From the NCBI GenBank assembly GCA_039933775.1, contig JBDTNK010000019.1:1-33547 (forward strand): a stretch of 33,547 bases of DNA, given 5' to 3'. The notes beneath the pieces were generated by a model. It made no database searches. It was not told the DNA's origin and saw nothing but the letters and a program-made list of their open reading frames with translations. Both the position numbers and the translations under genes were made by a program. This document shows, piece by piece, positions 25,606 to 33,499 of this stretch. Position 1 is the first letter of the stretch; every line of letters starts with the position of its first letter. This DNA comes from JBDTNK01 sp039933775. Its GTDB lineage: Bacteria > Chloroflexota > Limnocylindria > QHBO01.

Positions 25606-25949
25606 GCTGGCGCGGCATCGGCTGCCTGGCAGCCGGCTTCGGTACCTTCATCGCTGTCGCCGTGTTCGGCATCTGGGTTTCGCTCGGCACGGCCAGCGAG
25701 CCGGGGTGCAGCGACGCGCTGCGCTGGCAGGATGACCGATACCTGGCCGTCGGCTCCCCGGCTGCCTCGCCAACGCTGGACGGTGCGGGCGAGCCGGTGC
25801 TCATCGGCCGAACGCTGGTCGGCATCGCGACGCGCGACGTGTATGCGCCAACCGGCAGCGAGCCACTGCCGTCCGCCGGCAGCCGTCCGGGCGTGATGGC
25901 GGTCGCCTGCGGCGACGGCACGTTCCAGACCTACGAGGCGAGCGAATGA
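25602..25949 (+). CDS. Small N-terminally anchored protein of unknown function
   Basis: 115 residues, GTG 25602 overlapping the acylphosphatase stop. One hydrophobic segment near residues 5-27 (GIGCLAAGFGTFIAVAVFG and following) anchors a small extracytoplasmic part with two cysteines (EPGCSDALRW and AVACGDGTFQ), which could form a disulfide. No family recognised. It ends in an ATGA overlap with the lipid-kinase gene. This position between enzyme genes suggests co-expression, not a known shared pathway. Confidence 0.75.
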   Translation: MSWRGIGCLAAGFGTFIAVAVFGIWVSLGTASEPGCSDALRWQDDRYLAVGSPAASPTLDGAGEPVLIGRTLVGIATRDVYAPTGSEPLPSAGSRPGVMAVACGDGTFQTYEASE

Positions 25950-26905
25950 GCCGGCGGCCGATCCTGCTGCTGGTCAACCCCGTGGCGGGCGGCAAGATCG
26001 GCTCCGGCCCGGGGCTCGCCGCCGACGCCGCGGAGCTGGAGCCCGATGCCCTGGCGACCGCGTTGCGATCCCGTGGGCTGCGCGTCGACCTGCACCAGCT
26101 CGCCAAGGAGGACGACATCACGGCGCTGGCGAGCGCCGCAGCATCGGACGGGCGCGACGTCGTCGTGGGTGGCGGCGATGGAACCGTGGCGGCCGCGGCC
26201 ACCGGGCTCGTGGGCAGCGACGCGACGCTCGGCGTCCTGGCCATGGGCAGCTTCAACAACGTCGCCCGCGGCCTGGACGTGCCGCGACGCCTGCCCGAGG
26301 CACTCGAGGTCATTGCCGCGGGGAGCAGCGGGGCCGTGGACGTGGGACGCGCGCAGCGCGGTAACGAGCTGCCGATCCACTTCTTCGAATCGTGCGGCGT
26401 TGGCCTGGACGCCGAGCTCTTCTCCGCGGCGGAGGCGGGCCAGCGTCACGGGACGCGCGTGGCGCTGAGCCGGGCGTGGCGGGCGCTGCGCCGGCGCCGG
26501 CAGCGCCTGCGCCTGTCGCTCGACGACCGGTCCCTCACCACCAGCGCCTATTTCGTCACGGTCAGCAACGGCCCGTATTACGGCTTTGGCTTCACGATCG
26601 CCGGGGACGCCGACGTGACCGATGGGGCGATGGAGGTCAGCATCTTCAGCCAGATGTCGACCTGGGAGACGATCGGCTACTTCGTGGCCATCGCGCGTGG
26701 CAGAGAGCGCCACGAGCCGCGGATTCGGCGGCTGCGGGCGCGGCGGGTGACGATCGAGAGCTCGCGTCACGGCGTGCCGACCCACGTCGACGGACAGCCG
26801 CTGGGTCCCACGCCCATCACGTTCGAGACGCTCCCCGGAGCGCTGCGGGTTTACCGCGATCGGGAGCTGGCACGGTCTGCCGCAACGGCGCTCGGCGAGA
26901 GCTGA
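25946..26905 (+). CDS. Diacylglycerol kinase-family lipid kinase (YegS/DagK-like)
   Basis: 319-residue soluble lipid kinase. LLLVNPVAGGK at the N-terminus and the nucleotide site VVVGGGDGTVAAAATGL (GGGDGT at 75-80) define the DAGK catalytic domain. The family's GTxNDFA motif appears as GSFNNVARGL (101-110). ESCGVGLDAELF and FVTVSNGPYYGFGFTIAGDADVTDGAMEVSIF mark the C-terminal beta sandwich, followed by HVDGQPLG. Substrate may be diacylglycerol or another polyprenyl/sphingoid lipid. Last gene of the holB cluster; converges on the dGTPase gene with 21 bases between stops. Confidence 0.92.
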   Translation: MSRRPILLLVNPVAGGKIGSGPGLAADAAELEPDALATALRSRGLRVDLHQLAKEDDITALASAAASDGRDVVVGGGDGTVAAAATGLVGSDATLGVLAMGSFNNVARGLDVPRRLPEALEVIAAGSSGAVDVGRAQRGNELPIHFFESCGVGLDAELFSAAEAGQRHGTRVALSRAWRALRRRRQRLRLSLDDRSLTTSAYFVTVSNGPYYGFGFTIAGDADVTDGAMEVSIFSQMSTWETIGYFVAIARGRERHEPRIRRLRARRVTIESSRHGVPTHVDGQPLGPTPITFETLPGALRVYRDRELARSAATALGES

Positions 26906-26926
26906 GCCGCTCGCGGGAGCATCGGA

Positions 26927-27949
26927 CTACATGGGCTGGGCCGGAACCGGACCGATGAGCTCCTCGTACAGCCGCAGCAGGTAGCGATCGGTCATGCCGG
27001 CGACGTAGTCGGCGACCTGCGTGATCGCATCGGCGCCGGTGTCGCGGTAACTGGCCGGGATCGCCTCGCGATGCGCGAGCAGGTGATCGACGACCGCCTG
27101 CAGCAACGTCACCGCCCACGACTGCTGGGCCCGCAGCGCCGGCGACTGGTAGAGGCGCTCGAACATGAAGTCGCGCAGCTCGTTCATGACCGCCAACGTC
27201 GCCTCGTCCATGCCGACCTCGCCGGTGGCGAGGCTGCCCTCGATCACCGCCCCGATCATGCCGGCCACCCACGACCGCCCCGGCTCCCCGAAATGAGCCA
27301 GGACGCGCGGCGGGAAGGCATCGGGCAGCAGGACACCGGCGCGCAGCGCGTCGAGCGCGTCGTGCGACAGGTACGCGATGCGATCGGCGTAGCGCACGCA
27401 GAGGGCTTCCTGGGTCGCCGGCGGCGGGCTGATGCGCCACGTGTGGGCGCGGATCCCGTCGAGCACCTCCCAGGTCAGGTTCTGGTCCTCGAGCACCTCG
27501 AAGATCCGCACGCTCTGCGCCGCGTGGTGCCACTCGTCCGGCGCGAAGTAGGGACTGAGCGCGTCCTCCCCGGTGTGGCCGAATGGCGAGTGCCCCACGT
27601 CGTGGCCCAGCGCGATCGCCTCGGCCAGCGGCTCGTTGAGCGTCAGCGCCGCGGCCAGCGCTCGAGCGATCTGCGTGACCTGCAGCGTGTGCGTCAGCCG
27701 TGTCACGAAATGGTCGCCCTCGGGGTTGAGGAAGACCTGCGTCTTGTGCTTCAGGCGACGGAACGCCTTGGAATGGATGATCCGGTCGCGATCCCGCTCG
27801 AAGGCGGTGCGGAAGGCATCGGGCGCTTCAGGGCGCATCCGTCCGCGACTGCGGGCTGAGCGCTGCGCGGCAAGGCTCAGCGATTCCTCCTCCGCTTCGC
27901 GCTGCAGACGGTCGCGCGCCACCAGCCTGGGACCGGCCTGGGACTGCAT
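26927..27949 (-). CDS. Deoxyguanosinetriphosphate triphosphohydrolase-like HD protein
   Basis: 340 residues. dGTPase-type HD domain: AFRRLKHKTQVFLNPEGDHFVTRLTHTLQV (His87), then AIALGHDVGHSPFGHTGEDAL (His116-Asp117) and CVRYADRIAYLSHD, giving the H...HD...D metal site. Typical length for the short bacterial group annotated as dGTPase-like. These enzymes remove triphosphate from dNTPs, and dGTP specificity is not certain. ATG 27949 is chosen; an in-frame GTG at 27976 is possible. The gene is divergent from the EamA gene, with about 60 bases between starts. Confidence 0.92.
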   Translation of the reverse strand: MQSQAGPRLVARDRLQREAEEESLSLAAQRSARSRGRMRPEAPDAFRTAFERDRDRIIHSKAFRRLKHKTQVFLNPEGDHFVTRLTHTLQVTQIARALAAALTLNEPLAEAIALGHDVGHSPFGHTGEDALSPYFAPDEWHHAAQSVRIFEVLEDQNLTWEVLDGIRAHTWRISPPPATQEALCVRYADRIAYLSHDALDALRAGVLLPDAFPPRVLAHFGEPGRSWVAGMIGAVIEGSLATGEVGMDEATLAVMNELRDFMFERLYQSPALRAQQSWAVTLLQAVVDHLLAHREAIPASYRDTGADAITQVADYVAGMTDRYLLRLYEELIGPVPAQPM

Positions 27950-28009
27950 GGACCGATGATGACCGATCGCGACCACCCCGTGCTAAGGTGGCGGACTTTG
28001 TCCGGACCG

Positions 28010-28969
28010 ATGCTTCCACGCCCCTCGCAGACGCCTCGCCCGCACCTGGGCGCGGTGGGGCAGGCGCTGTTCGTGACGTTCCTGTGGTCGACTTCCTGGG
28101 TGCTGATCAAGATCGGCCTCGACGACCTGGACCTGCAGCCGCTCGGCTTCGCCGGCCTGCGCTACGCCGTCGCGGCCGCGGTCCTGCTGCCGTTCGGGAT
28201 CCGGGCGCTGCGAGCGCGCAGCGGCGAGCCGATCGACGCGTCGCTCATGGTGCGCGTCCTGGTCTACGGACTTCTCTTCGTGGCGCTCGCGCAGGGCGCG
28301 CAGTTCGCGGCACTGGCCGTGCTGCCGGCGACCGCGGTCAACCTGGTCCTCTCCACGATCCCGGTTGCCGTCGCGCTCATCGCCATCGGGCGCCGGAGCG
28401 AGGCGCCCTCGCCGGGACAGGCGGTCGGCGTGCTGCTGCTGATCGTCGGAGCGGTGCTCTACTTCGGCCCGCTCGACATCGGCGGCGCCGGCCTGCTCGG
28501 CCTCGGCGCCGCCGCGCTGTGCGTGGCCGCGAGCGCGGTGTCGTCACATCTGGGCCGAGACCTGGCGCGCGATGCGATGGCGCGGCTCGGCGGAGCCATT
28601 GGTCTGACGGCGATCTCGATGGCGGTCGGCGCGGTCGTGCTGCTGACGGTGGGCCTGGTCGTCGAGGGCGTGCCGGCGCTCGACCTGCGTGGGTGGGCCA
28701 TCATCGCCTGGCTGGGCGTCGTGAACACCGCATTCGCCTTCACGCTCTGGAACCACACGCTGCGCGTGCTGACCGCGGTGGAGTCGAGCGTCATCAACAA
28801 CACGATGCTGATCCAGATCGCGATTTTGGCGGTCATCTTCCTGGGCGAGCGGCTGGGACCGCTGCAGATCGCCGGCCTGGCGTGCGCGGCACTCGGGGCA
28901 CTGACAGTGCAGCTCGTGCCTGCCCTGCGTCGGCGCACCGCGACGCGGATCCTGGAGGCAAACCGATGA
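28010..28969 (+). CDS. EamA/DMT-family transporter
   Basis: 319-residue membrane protein with about ten hydrophobic segments in two EamA repeats: QALFVTFLWSTSWVLIKIGLDDL ... LAVLPATAVNLVLSTIPVAVAL and WAIIAWLGVVNTAFAFTLWNHTLRVLTAVESSVINNTMLIQIAILAVIFLGERLGPLQI. The second matches the typical DMT end of repeat two. Drug/metabolite superfamily members export amino acids, nucleosides or other metabolites; the substrate is not predictable here. ATG 28010 puts the first helix near the N-terminus as usual, whereas the frame opens at 27956 over the dGTPase promoter region. No clear -35/-10 pair seen. Confidence 0.9.
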   Translation: MLPRPSQTPRPHLGAVGQALFVTFLWSTSWVLIKIGLDDLDLQPLGFAGLRYAVAAAVLLPFGIRALRARSGEPIDASLMVRVLVYGLLFVALAQGAQFAALAVLPATAVNLVLSTIPVAVALIAIGRRSEAPSPGQAVGVLLLIVGAVLYFGPLDIGGAGLLGLGAAALCVAASAVSSHLGRDLARDAMARLGGAIGLTAISMAVGAVVLLTVGLVVEGVPALDLRGWAIIAWLGVVNTAFAFTLWNHTLRVLTAVESSVINNTMLIQIAILAVIFLGERLGPLQIAGLACAALGALTVQLVPALRRRTATRILEANR

Positions 28970-29030
28970 GGATTCGCCATCCGGGCCGGCCTGGCTGGCG
29001 TCCCGTCGGGCCAGGCTGGGGCCGGCGTCT

Positions 29031-29178
29031 CGAGTTGCCCCGGGGCGAAGCTAACGGCGAAGCAGGGGCCGCGAACGCCCGTCTGATGGCCGAAAATTGC
29101 CCCGGGCCGGACGAGGCGGCCAAGCAGAGGCCCAAATCGGCCTGAAGATCGCCGTTAGCACCGCTGGGGGGCAATTCG
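29031..29178. repeat. Imperfect 30-bp terminal inverted repeats in an intergenic region
   Basis: The left arm (29031-29060) and right arm (29149-29178, inverted) match at 24 of 30 positions, with GCTAACGGCGA and TTGCCCC fully shared. The 88-base interior carries another TTGCCCCGGGCC and GGCC motifs. It lies between the EamA gene and the end of the phn operon. No ORF. The rest of 28970-29296 shows no gene. Confidence 0.5.
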
Positions 29179-29296
29179 CCGCCCACGGAGCGCCATTCCA
29201 CGGAGCCGCATGCCGCGAGGCGTCGGAGCACGATTTCAGCTCGCGGCTGGCTCTGGCCGATAGCGCCGCCCGGTGGCGCTCACTGAGCTCCGGCCG

Positions 29297-30145
29297 CTAT
29301 CCTGCCTCACCGTCCGCCTCGATCAGCTCCGGCTGCGCTGACGCTCCGCTCCCGCCCTCGATGATGCGCCGGCGGATGGCGCCGGAGACGAAGTCGATCA
29401 GGATCGTGATCACCACGACGATGATGATGGCCATCCCGGCCTTGTCCCAGCGCCGGTAGACGACGGTGTTCTGCAGAACCGCCCCGATGCCGCCCGCGCC
29501 GACGATGCCGAGCACCGCGGCCGCCCGGATGTTGATCTCGAAGCGGTAGAGCCAGAAGGCCACCGTGTCCGGCAACACCTGGGGCAAAACGCCCCAGCGC
29601 TGGATCTGGATCGGTCGTCCCCCTGCGGCACGCGCCGCCTCGACCGGTCCCGGGTCGATGCCCTCGATCACCTCGGCCGTCAGCTTGCCCAGCGTGCCGA
29701 TCGAATGGATGCCGATGGCCAGCGCGCCGGCAATCGGTCCGAGGCCGACGATCGTGACGAGCAGGATCGCGAGGACGATCTCGGGAAAGGCGCGGATGGC
29801 GTTGAGGAACTGGCGGATGACGTTTGAGGCGAAGCCGCTCGAGATGTTCTTCGCGCCGAAAAAGCCCAGCGGCAGCGAGAGCACCGCCCCGATCAGCGTG
29901 CCGACCCAGGCCATCTGCAGCGATTCCAGCATCCCGGTCCACGCGGTGCCGATGTACTCGACGTCCGGCGGGAACATGCGCGAGCCGATCTGGACGAGCT
30001 GCCCGGGCAGGCGCAGCAGCTTGCCGGCGTCGACGCCGACCGTGAGCATGGCCCAGATCACCAGGATGGCCACCGCTGCGATGCTCGCGTTGCGCCGCGC
30101 GTGAGAGGGAGCGGTTGGCCGGACCGCCGTTGCTCGCGCCGTCAC
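29297..30145 (-). CDS. phnE: Phosphonate/phosphite ABC transporter permease PhnE (second copy)
   Basis: 282-residue membrane permease, last gene of the phn transporter operon. ESLQMAWVGTLIGAVLSLPLGFFGAKN, AIRAFPEIVLAILLVTIVGLGPIAGALAI, the coupling-loop stretch IDPGPVEAARAAGGRPIQIQRWGVLPQVLP and EINIRAAAVLGIVGAGGIGAVLQ are PhnE hallmarks. The start is GTG 30145 (VTARATAV), overlapping the first phnE stop as GTGA. The frame continues open upstream to 30676 only as a shadow of the other permease. It probably forms a heterodimer with the first PhnE. Confidence 0.92.
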   Translation of the reverse strand: MTARATAVRPTAPSHARRNASIAAVAILVIWAMLTVGVDAGKLLRLPGQLVQIGSRMFPPDVEYIGTAWTGMLESLQMAWVGTLIGAVLSLPLGFFGAKNISSGFASNVIRQFLNAIRAFPEIVLAILLVTIVGLGPIAGALAIGIHSIGTLGKLTAEVIEGIDPGPVEAARAAGGRPIQIQRWGVLPQVLPDTVAFWLYRFEINIRAAAVLGIVGAGGIGAVLQNTVVYRRWDKAGMAIIIVVVITILIDFVSGAIRRRIIEGGSGASAQPELIEADGEAG

Positions 30146-30933
30146 ACCAGTCTCCGGCGCACGGCGATCGAGATGAACTCGATCACGAAGACGAACACGA
30201 ACAGCTCGATGATGACGACCGACACGTTCGAGTAGTTGAAGAACTTCAGCTGGGTGTTCAGCACATTGCCGATGCCACCGGCGCCGACGATCCCGATCAC
30301 CGTCGAGGCGCGGATGTTGAGCTCGAAGGTATAGAGCGAGTAAGCGACGTAGTTCGGCATCACCTGCGGCAGGACGGAGGCGCCCACCGTCTGGACACGA
30401 CCGGCGCCGCCTGCGCGCGCCGCCTCGATCGGGCCGGTGTCGACACCGTCCACGGTCTCGCTCAGCAGCTTGGCGACGACCCCGATGTTGAAGAGGATGA
30501 GCGCGAGGATCCCCGCCAACGGCCCGATGCTGACGGCGGAGACGAAGACGAGCGCGTAGAGGATGTCCGGAATGGCGCGTATCACGTTGAGGACGGAGCG
30601 GTCGAGGATGTAGCTGACCCGGTTCGGTGACGTGACGCGCGACGCGACAAAGGCCAGCGGCAGCGCAACCGCACATCCGATGGCCGTGGCAATGACCGCC
30701 ATCTGGAACGTCTCGAGCATGGGCTGAGCGGTGTTCGGCAGGAACGACCAGTTCGGCTGGACCAGCGCGCCGACGATGCGATCGGCTCCGCCGATGCCCT
30801 CGATGATCTCGATCGGGTTGAAATCGATCGAGATGCCCGCCCAGATCGTGATTGCGAGGAAGCCCAGGAGGCCGATCGGGAGCGCGGCCGATCGACCAGG
30901 CGGCGCCGGTCGAGCGGCGGGCGCGGCGCTCAT
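30142..30933 (-). CDS. phnE: Phosphonate/phosphite ABC transporter permease PhnE (first copy)
   Basis: 263-residue permease. LETFQMAVIATAIGCAVALPLAFVASR, VIRAIPDILYALVFVSAVSIGPLAGILAL, DTGPIEAARAGGAGRVQTVGASVLPQVMPNYV and ELNIRASTVIGIVGAGGIGNVL define the PhnE family and match the neighbouring copy motif for motif, which suggests an old tandem duplication. ATG 30933 overlaps the phnC stop by one base (TGATG). Located in the inner membrane, coupling to PhnC. Confidence 0.94.
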   Translation of the reverse strand: MSAAPAARPAPPGRSAALPIGLLGFLAITIWAGISIDFNPIEIIEGIGGADRIVGALVQPNWSFLPNTAQPMLETFQMAVIATAIGCAVALPLAFVASRVTSPNRVSYILDRSVLNVIRAIPDILYALVFVSAVSIGPLAGILALILFNIGVVAKLLSETVDGVDTGPIEAARAGGAGRVQTVGASVLPQVMPNYVAYSLYTFELNIRASTVIGIVGAGGIGNVLNTQLKFFNYSNVSVVIIELFVFVFVIEFISIAVRRRLV

Positions 30934-31706
30934 CAGACCGCCGTTGCGTCCAGCACGTCGTCGGCGGTCAGCGATCGCCCGTAGATGTCGCGGAACACGG
31001 TCTCATCGGCCGCCTCGCCCGTCCCGTCGTAGACCAGCGATCCGTCTCGCATGCCGATGATCCGCTCGCCATAGACGCGGGCCAGGTCCAGGAAGTGGAG
31101 GTTGACGATGGTGGTGATCCCGAGCTCGCGGTTGATGCGCTGCAGGTCACGCATGACGACGTGGCTCGTCGGCGGATCGAGGCTGGCGACCGGCTCATCG
31201 GCCAGGATCGTCCCGGGCTGCTGCGCCAGGGCGCGGGCGATGCCAACGCGCTGCTGCTGTCCGCCGGACAGGTTGCTGGCGCGGACATAGGCCTTGTCGA
31301 CGATTCCCACGCGCTCGAGCGCCTGCATGGCGACCTCCACGTCGGCCGCGCGCCACAGGCCGAACACCGAGCGGAGGGTGGAAGTGGCGTGCAGTCGGCC
31401 CATGAGCACGTTGTTGAGGACAGTCGTGCGCTTCACGAGGTTGAAGGTCTGGAAAATCATGCCGATCCGTGCGCGGATCTGACGCATCTCGGCAGTGCTC
31501 GCCTTGGCGACGCTGTGGCCGTCGACGGTGACATCGCCGCTCGAGAGCGGCACGAGCCCATTGATCGCGCGGATCAGCGTCGACTTGCCGGCACCGGAGA
31601 GTCCCACGACGACGACCATCTCGCCGTCGGGGATCTCGAGCGTCAGACTGCGCAGCGCGTGCACGCCGCCCGGATAGGTGACCGAGGCGTTCTCGAATCT
31701 GATCAT
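30933..31706 (-). CDS. phnC: Phosphonate/phosphite ABC transporter ATP-binding protein PhnC
   Basis: 257-residue ATPase. Walker A GLSGAGKST, Q-loop IGMIFQTFNLVKRTTVLNNVL (the PhnC-type QxFNLV), signature LSGGQQQRVGIARAL, Walker B TILADEPVASLDP, and the switch NLHFLDLARVYGERIIG. The motif SHVVMRDLQRINRELGIT is typical of the subfamily. It is separated from phnD by about 80 bases with a strong stem-loop and followed directly by the two permeases. Confidence 0.95.
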   Translation of the reverse strand: MIRFENASVTYPGGVHALRSLTLEIPDGEMVVVVGLSGAGKSTLIRAINGLVPLSSGDVTVDGHSVAKASTAEMRQIRARIGMIFQTFNLVKRTTVLNNVLMGRLHATSTLRSVFGLWRAADVEVAMQALERVGIVDKAYVRASNLSGGQQQRVGIARALAQQPGTILADEPVASLDPPTSHVVMRDLQRINRELGITTIVNLHFLDLARVYGERIIGMRDGSLVYDGTGEAADETVFRDIYGRSLTADDVLDATAV

Positions 31707-31740
31707 CGGCGGCTCATCACGCCCTCCCGTGCCAGATGCG

Positions 31741-31777
31741 GAAAGGGGCGAGCCCGAGCTGGGTGCCCGCCCCTTTC
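31741..31777 (-). terminator. 10-bp stem-loop between phnD and phnC
   Basis: GAAAGGGGCG (31741-31750) pairs perfectly with CGCCCCTTTC (31768-31777), with a partly structured 17-base loop. It lies 9 bases after the phnD stop. Only three T residues follow, so it may stop part of the transcripts and keep binding-protein mRNA in excess, as at livK-livH. Confidence 0.65.
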
Positions 31778-31786
31778 GTGTGACCG

Positions 31787-32818
31787 TCAGTCCGACGTGA
31801 TGCCGAGCTCGTCGGCGGCCTGTCGCACGATCTCGAACGCATCCAAGTCCGCCGGTGCGAACTCGTCGATCTCGTACACCGAGTCGAGGACCTCCTTGCC
31901 CTCATCGGTCTCGGCGTAGGCGATCAGCGCGTCCGCAATCTGCTGCTTCAGGTCGTCCGGAAGCTCGCTGCGGACCGCAACGCCGTCATTCGGGATCTCG
32001 TTCGAAAGCGCGAAGACGACGACGTTGTCCATGTTCTCGCAGTCACCCTCCTCGAGGATGGTGCGCGCGTCGTTGAACGACACGCCGACCTCGGCATCGC
32101 CATTGCAGACGGCGATGACCGAGTTGTCGTGGCCGCCGGAGAAGATCGGCTCGATACCGGTCACCGGATCAATCCCCGCGTTCAGGAGCTGCACCGCCGG
32201 GAAGATGTACCCCGAGGCCGACGCCTGCTCCACGAAGCTGATCGGCGTGCCGGGCTCGATCGAGGCGATGGCATCCTCTCCGACCGGGCCGACCTCAGCC
32301 TCGAGTGTGCCGTTGCAGAAGAGGAGGCCGTCCTCGTTGGCTTCGGGCTCGTCCTCGCAGTACTTGTCGGGGTTATTCGTCATCCACTGCGTGTGGTACG
32401 TGACGCTTCCGTCGCGCGCCGACTGGAGGATGATCTCGGCGCCGGCCTCGTCCTGGGCCTGGAGCAGCGAGAAGGGACCGAATGCGCCGATGTCGGCCTG
32501 TCCAGCTTCCATCGCGGCGATCAGGCCGGTGTAGTCGTTCGGGACGAAGCTCTCGACCGGGATGCCGAGCTGCTCGGTGAGGTAGTCGGCCAGCGGCTGT
32601 GCATTCTCGACCAGCACGTCAGCCTCCCGCGACGGAACGAGCCCCAGCACCAGCTCGTCCGGCATCTCGGCCGCAGCCGTTTCCTCCGGCTGGCTCTCGG
32701 CGGCCTGGCTCCCCTCGGGCTCGCTCTCGCTGCTGCTTGGCGACGTACCAGGGCTGCTGCAGGCCGCGACGATCAACAGCAGTGCGAACAGCACTGCGGG
32801 TAGACGGAATGCCTTCAT
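31787..32818 (-). CDS. phnD: Phosphonate/phosphite-type ABC transporter substrate-binding lipoprotein PhnD
   Basis: 343 residues. Signal peptide with lipobox VAAC, lipidated Cys20, then a Ser/Glu-rich linker to about residue 50. The PhnD fold: ELVLGLVPSREADVLVENAQPLADYL, VPNDYTGLIAAMEAGQADIGAFGPFSLLQA, GYIFPAVQLLNAGIDP and DAEVGVSFNDARTILEE. Two cysteine pairs may form disulfides (KYCEDEP/LLFCNG). First gene of the importer; ATG 32818 has AGGAGGAG about ten bases upstream. The substrate (phosphonate, phosphite, hypophosphite) is not set by sequence, and no C-P lyase or phosphite dehydrogenase lies nearby. Confidence 0.93.
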   Translation of the reverse strand: MKAFRLPAVLFALLLIVAACSSPGTSPSSSESEPEGSQAAESQPEETAAAEMPDELVLGLVPSREADVLVENAQPLADYLTEQLGIPVESFVPNDYTGLIAAMEAGQADIGAFGPFSLLQAQDEAGAEIILQSARDGSVTYHTQWMTNNPDKYCEDEPEANEDGLLFCNGTLEAEVGPVGEDAIASIEPGTPISFVEQASASGYIFPAVQLLNAGIDPVTGIEPIFSGGHDNSVIAVCNGDAEVGVSFNDARTILEEGDCENMDNVVVFALSNEIPNDGVAVRSELPDDLKQQIADALIAYAETDEGKEVLDSVYEIDEFAPADLDAFEIVRQAADELGITSD

Positions 32819-32953
32819 GCGAGTGTCTCTCCTCCTGGTGAAAAGGTCGGCTGTGATGGCGCAGCACGACCTGCATCAACGGTGCGGCCCCGTCACCGGG
32901 CATGTCTCGGCGGCGCGACAGCGGTAATGCTGAAGAGGCGTGGGCCGGCGAGG

Positions 32954-32959
32954 ATCATA
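32954..32959 (-). promoter_or_regulatory. Candidate -10 box for the phn operon
   Basis: TATGAT on the minus strand, the same hexamer as at livK. It would give a leader of about 130 bases before phnD. No convincing -35 box and no Pho-box-like direct repeats recognised. Confidence 0.35.
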
Positions 32960-33038
32960 CAGGCCCAATCAAGCCGCAAGACCGATGACCCGGTCGCCGC
33001 GGGGCAGCGCCAGCTTGAGGTCCTTGCGGTCTTCTTCG

Positions 33039-33499
33039 TCAGCGCTTCTTCCCCCCGAGGAAGGGCATGGCGGCTGCCTGCTTCATCCATGAGGCCGCCA
33101 GGCGATCGTCGAGATCGTTCGCGGATGCCAGCTCGACGCCCCGTGTGGCCTTGCCCATCCCGACAGGCGTCATCGGCGGTTCCGGCTCGAGGTCCGTGCC
33201 GCGGATGAACATCAATTTCACGTGGCCGACGAAGGCGCCGGACGAAAAGCACCAGCCCCCGTCCACGCCGTAGTACGCCATCCCCCACTTCACCGCACGC
33301 CGCAGGTCCGGCAACTGCCTGGCGGCCAGGCATCGATGCGCTCGGCGATGCCGCGCTGCGGCTGCGGCAAGCTGGCGATATAGGCGAACACGGGCTCGTC
33401 ACCTTCCGCGGCCTTCGCGGGGCTTGCCTTGCCCATCATGGCGACCGGCAGCTCCGTGGCCGTGGCGTCGGCCGTCTTGACGGACGTCCTCGACGTCAT
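33039..33499 (-). pseudogene. DUF1801 (YdhG-like) gene split by a one-base deletion
   Basis: Two overlapping frames together make one DUF1801 protein of about 153 residues. The first (33290-33499) reads EPVFAYIASLPQPQRGIAERIDA, then goes wrong. The second (33039-33314) supplies LPDLRRAVKWGMAYYG, FVGHVKLMFIRGTDLEP and the C-terminal end. One base is missing near 33330-33331, where GAT-GC-CTG-GCC needs a full Ala codon to continue as IDALAARQLPDL. Everything else is intact, so this is either a recent mutation or a sequencing/assembly error. DUF1801 proteins have a YjbR/CyaY-like fold and unknown function. Confidence 0.85.

Noticed and set aside
30146..30676. Extension of the second phnE frame to give a 459-residue protein
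   Set aside because: The added part is antisense-like Arg/His-rich shadow over the first phnE. The GTGA junction at 30145 is the natural start.
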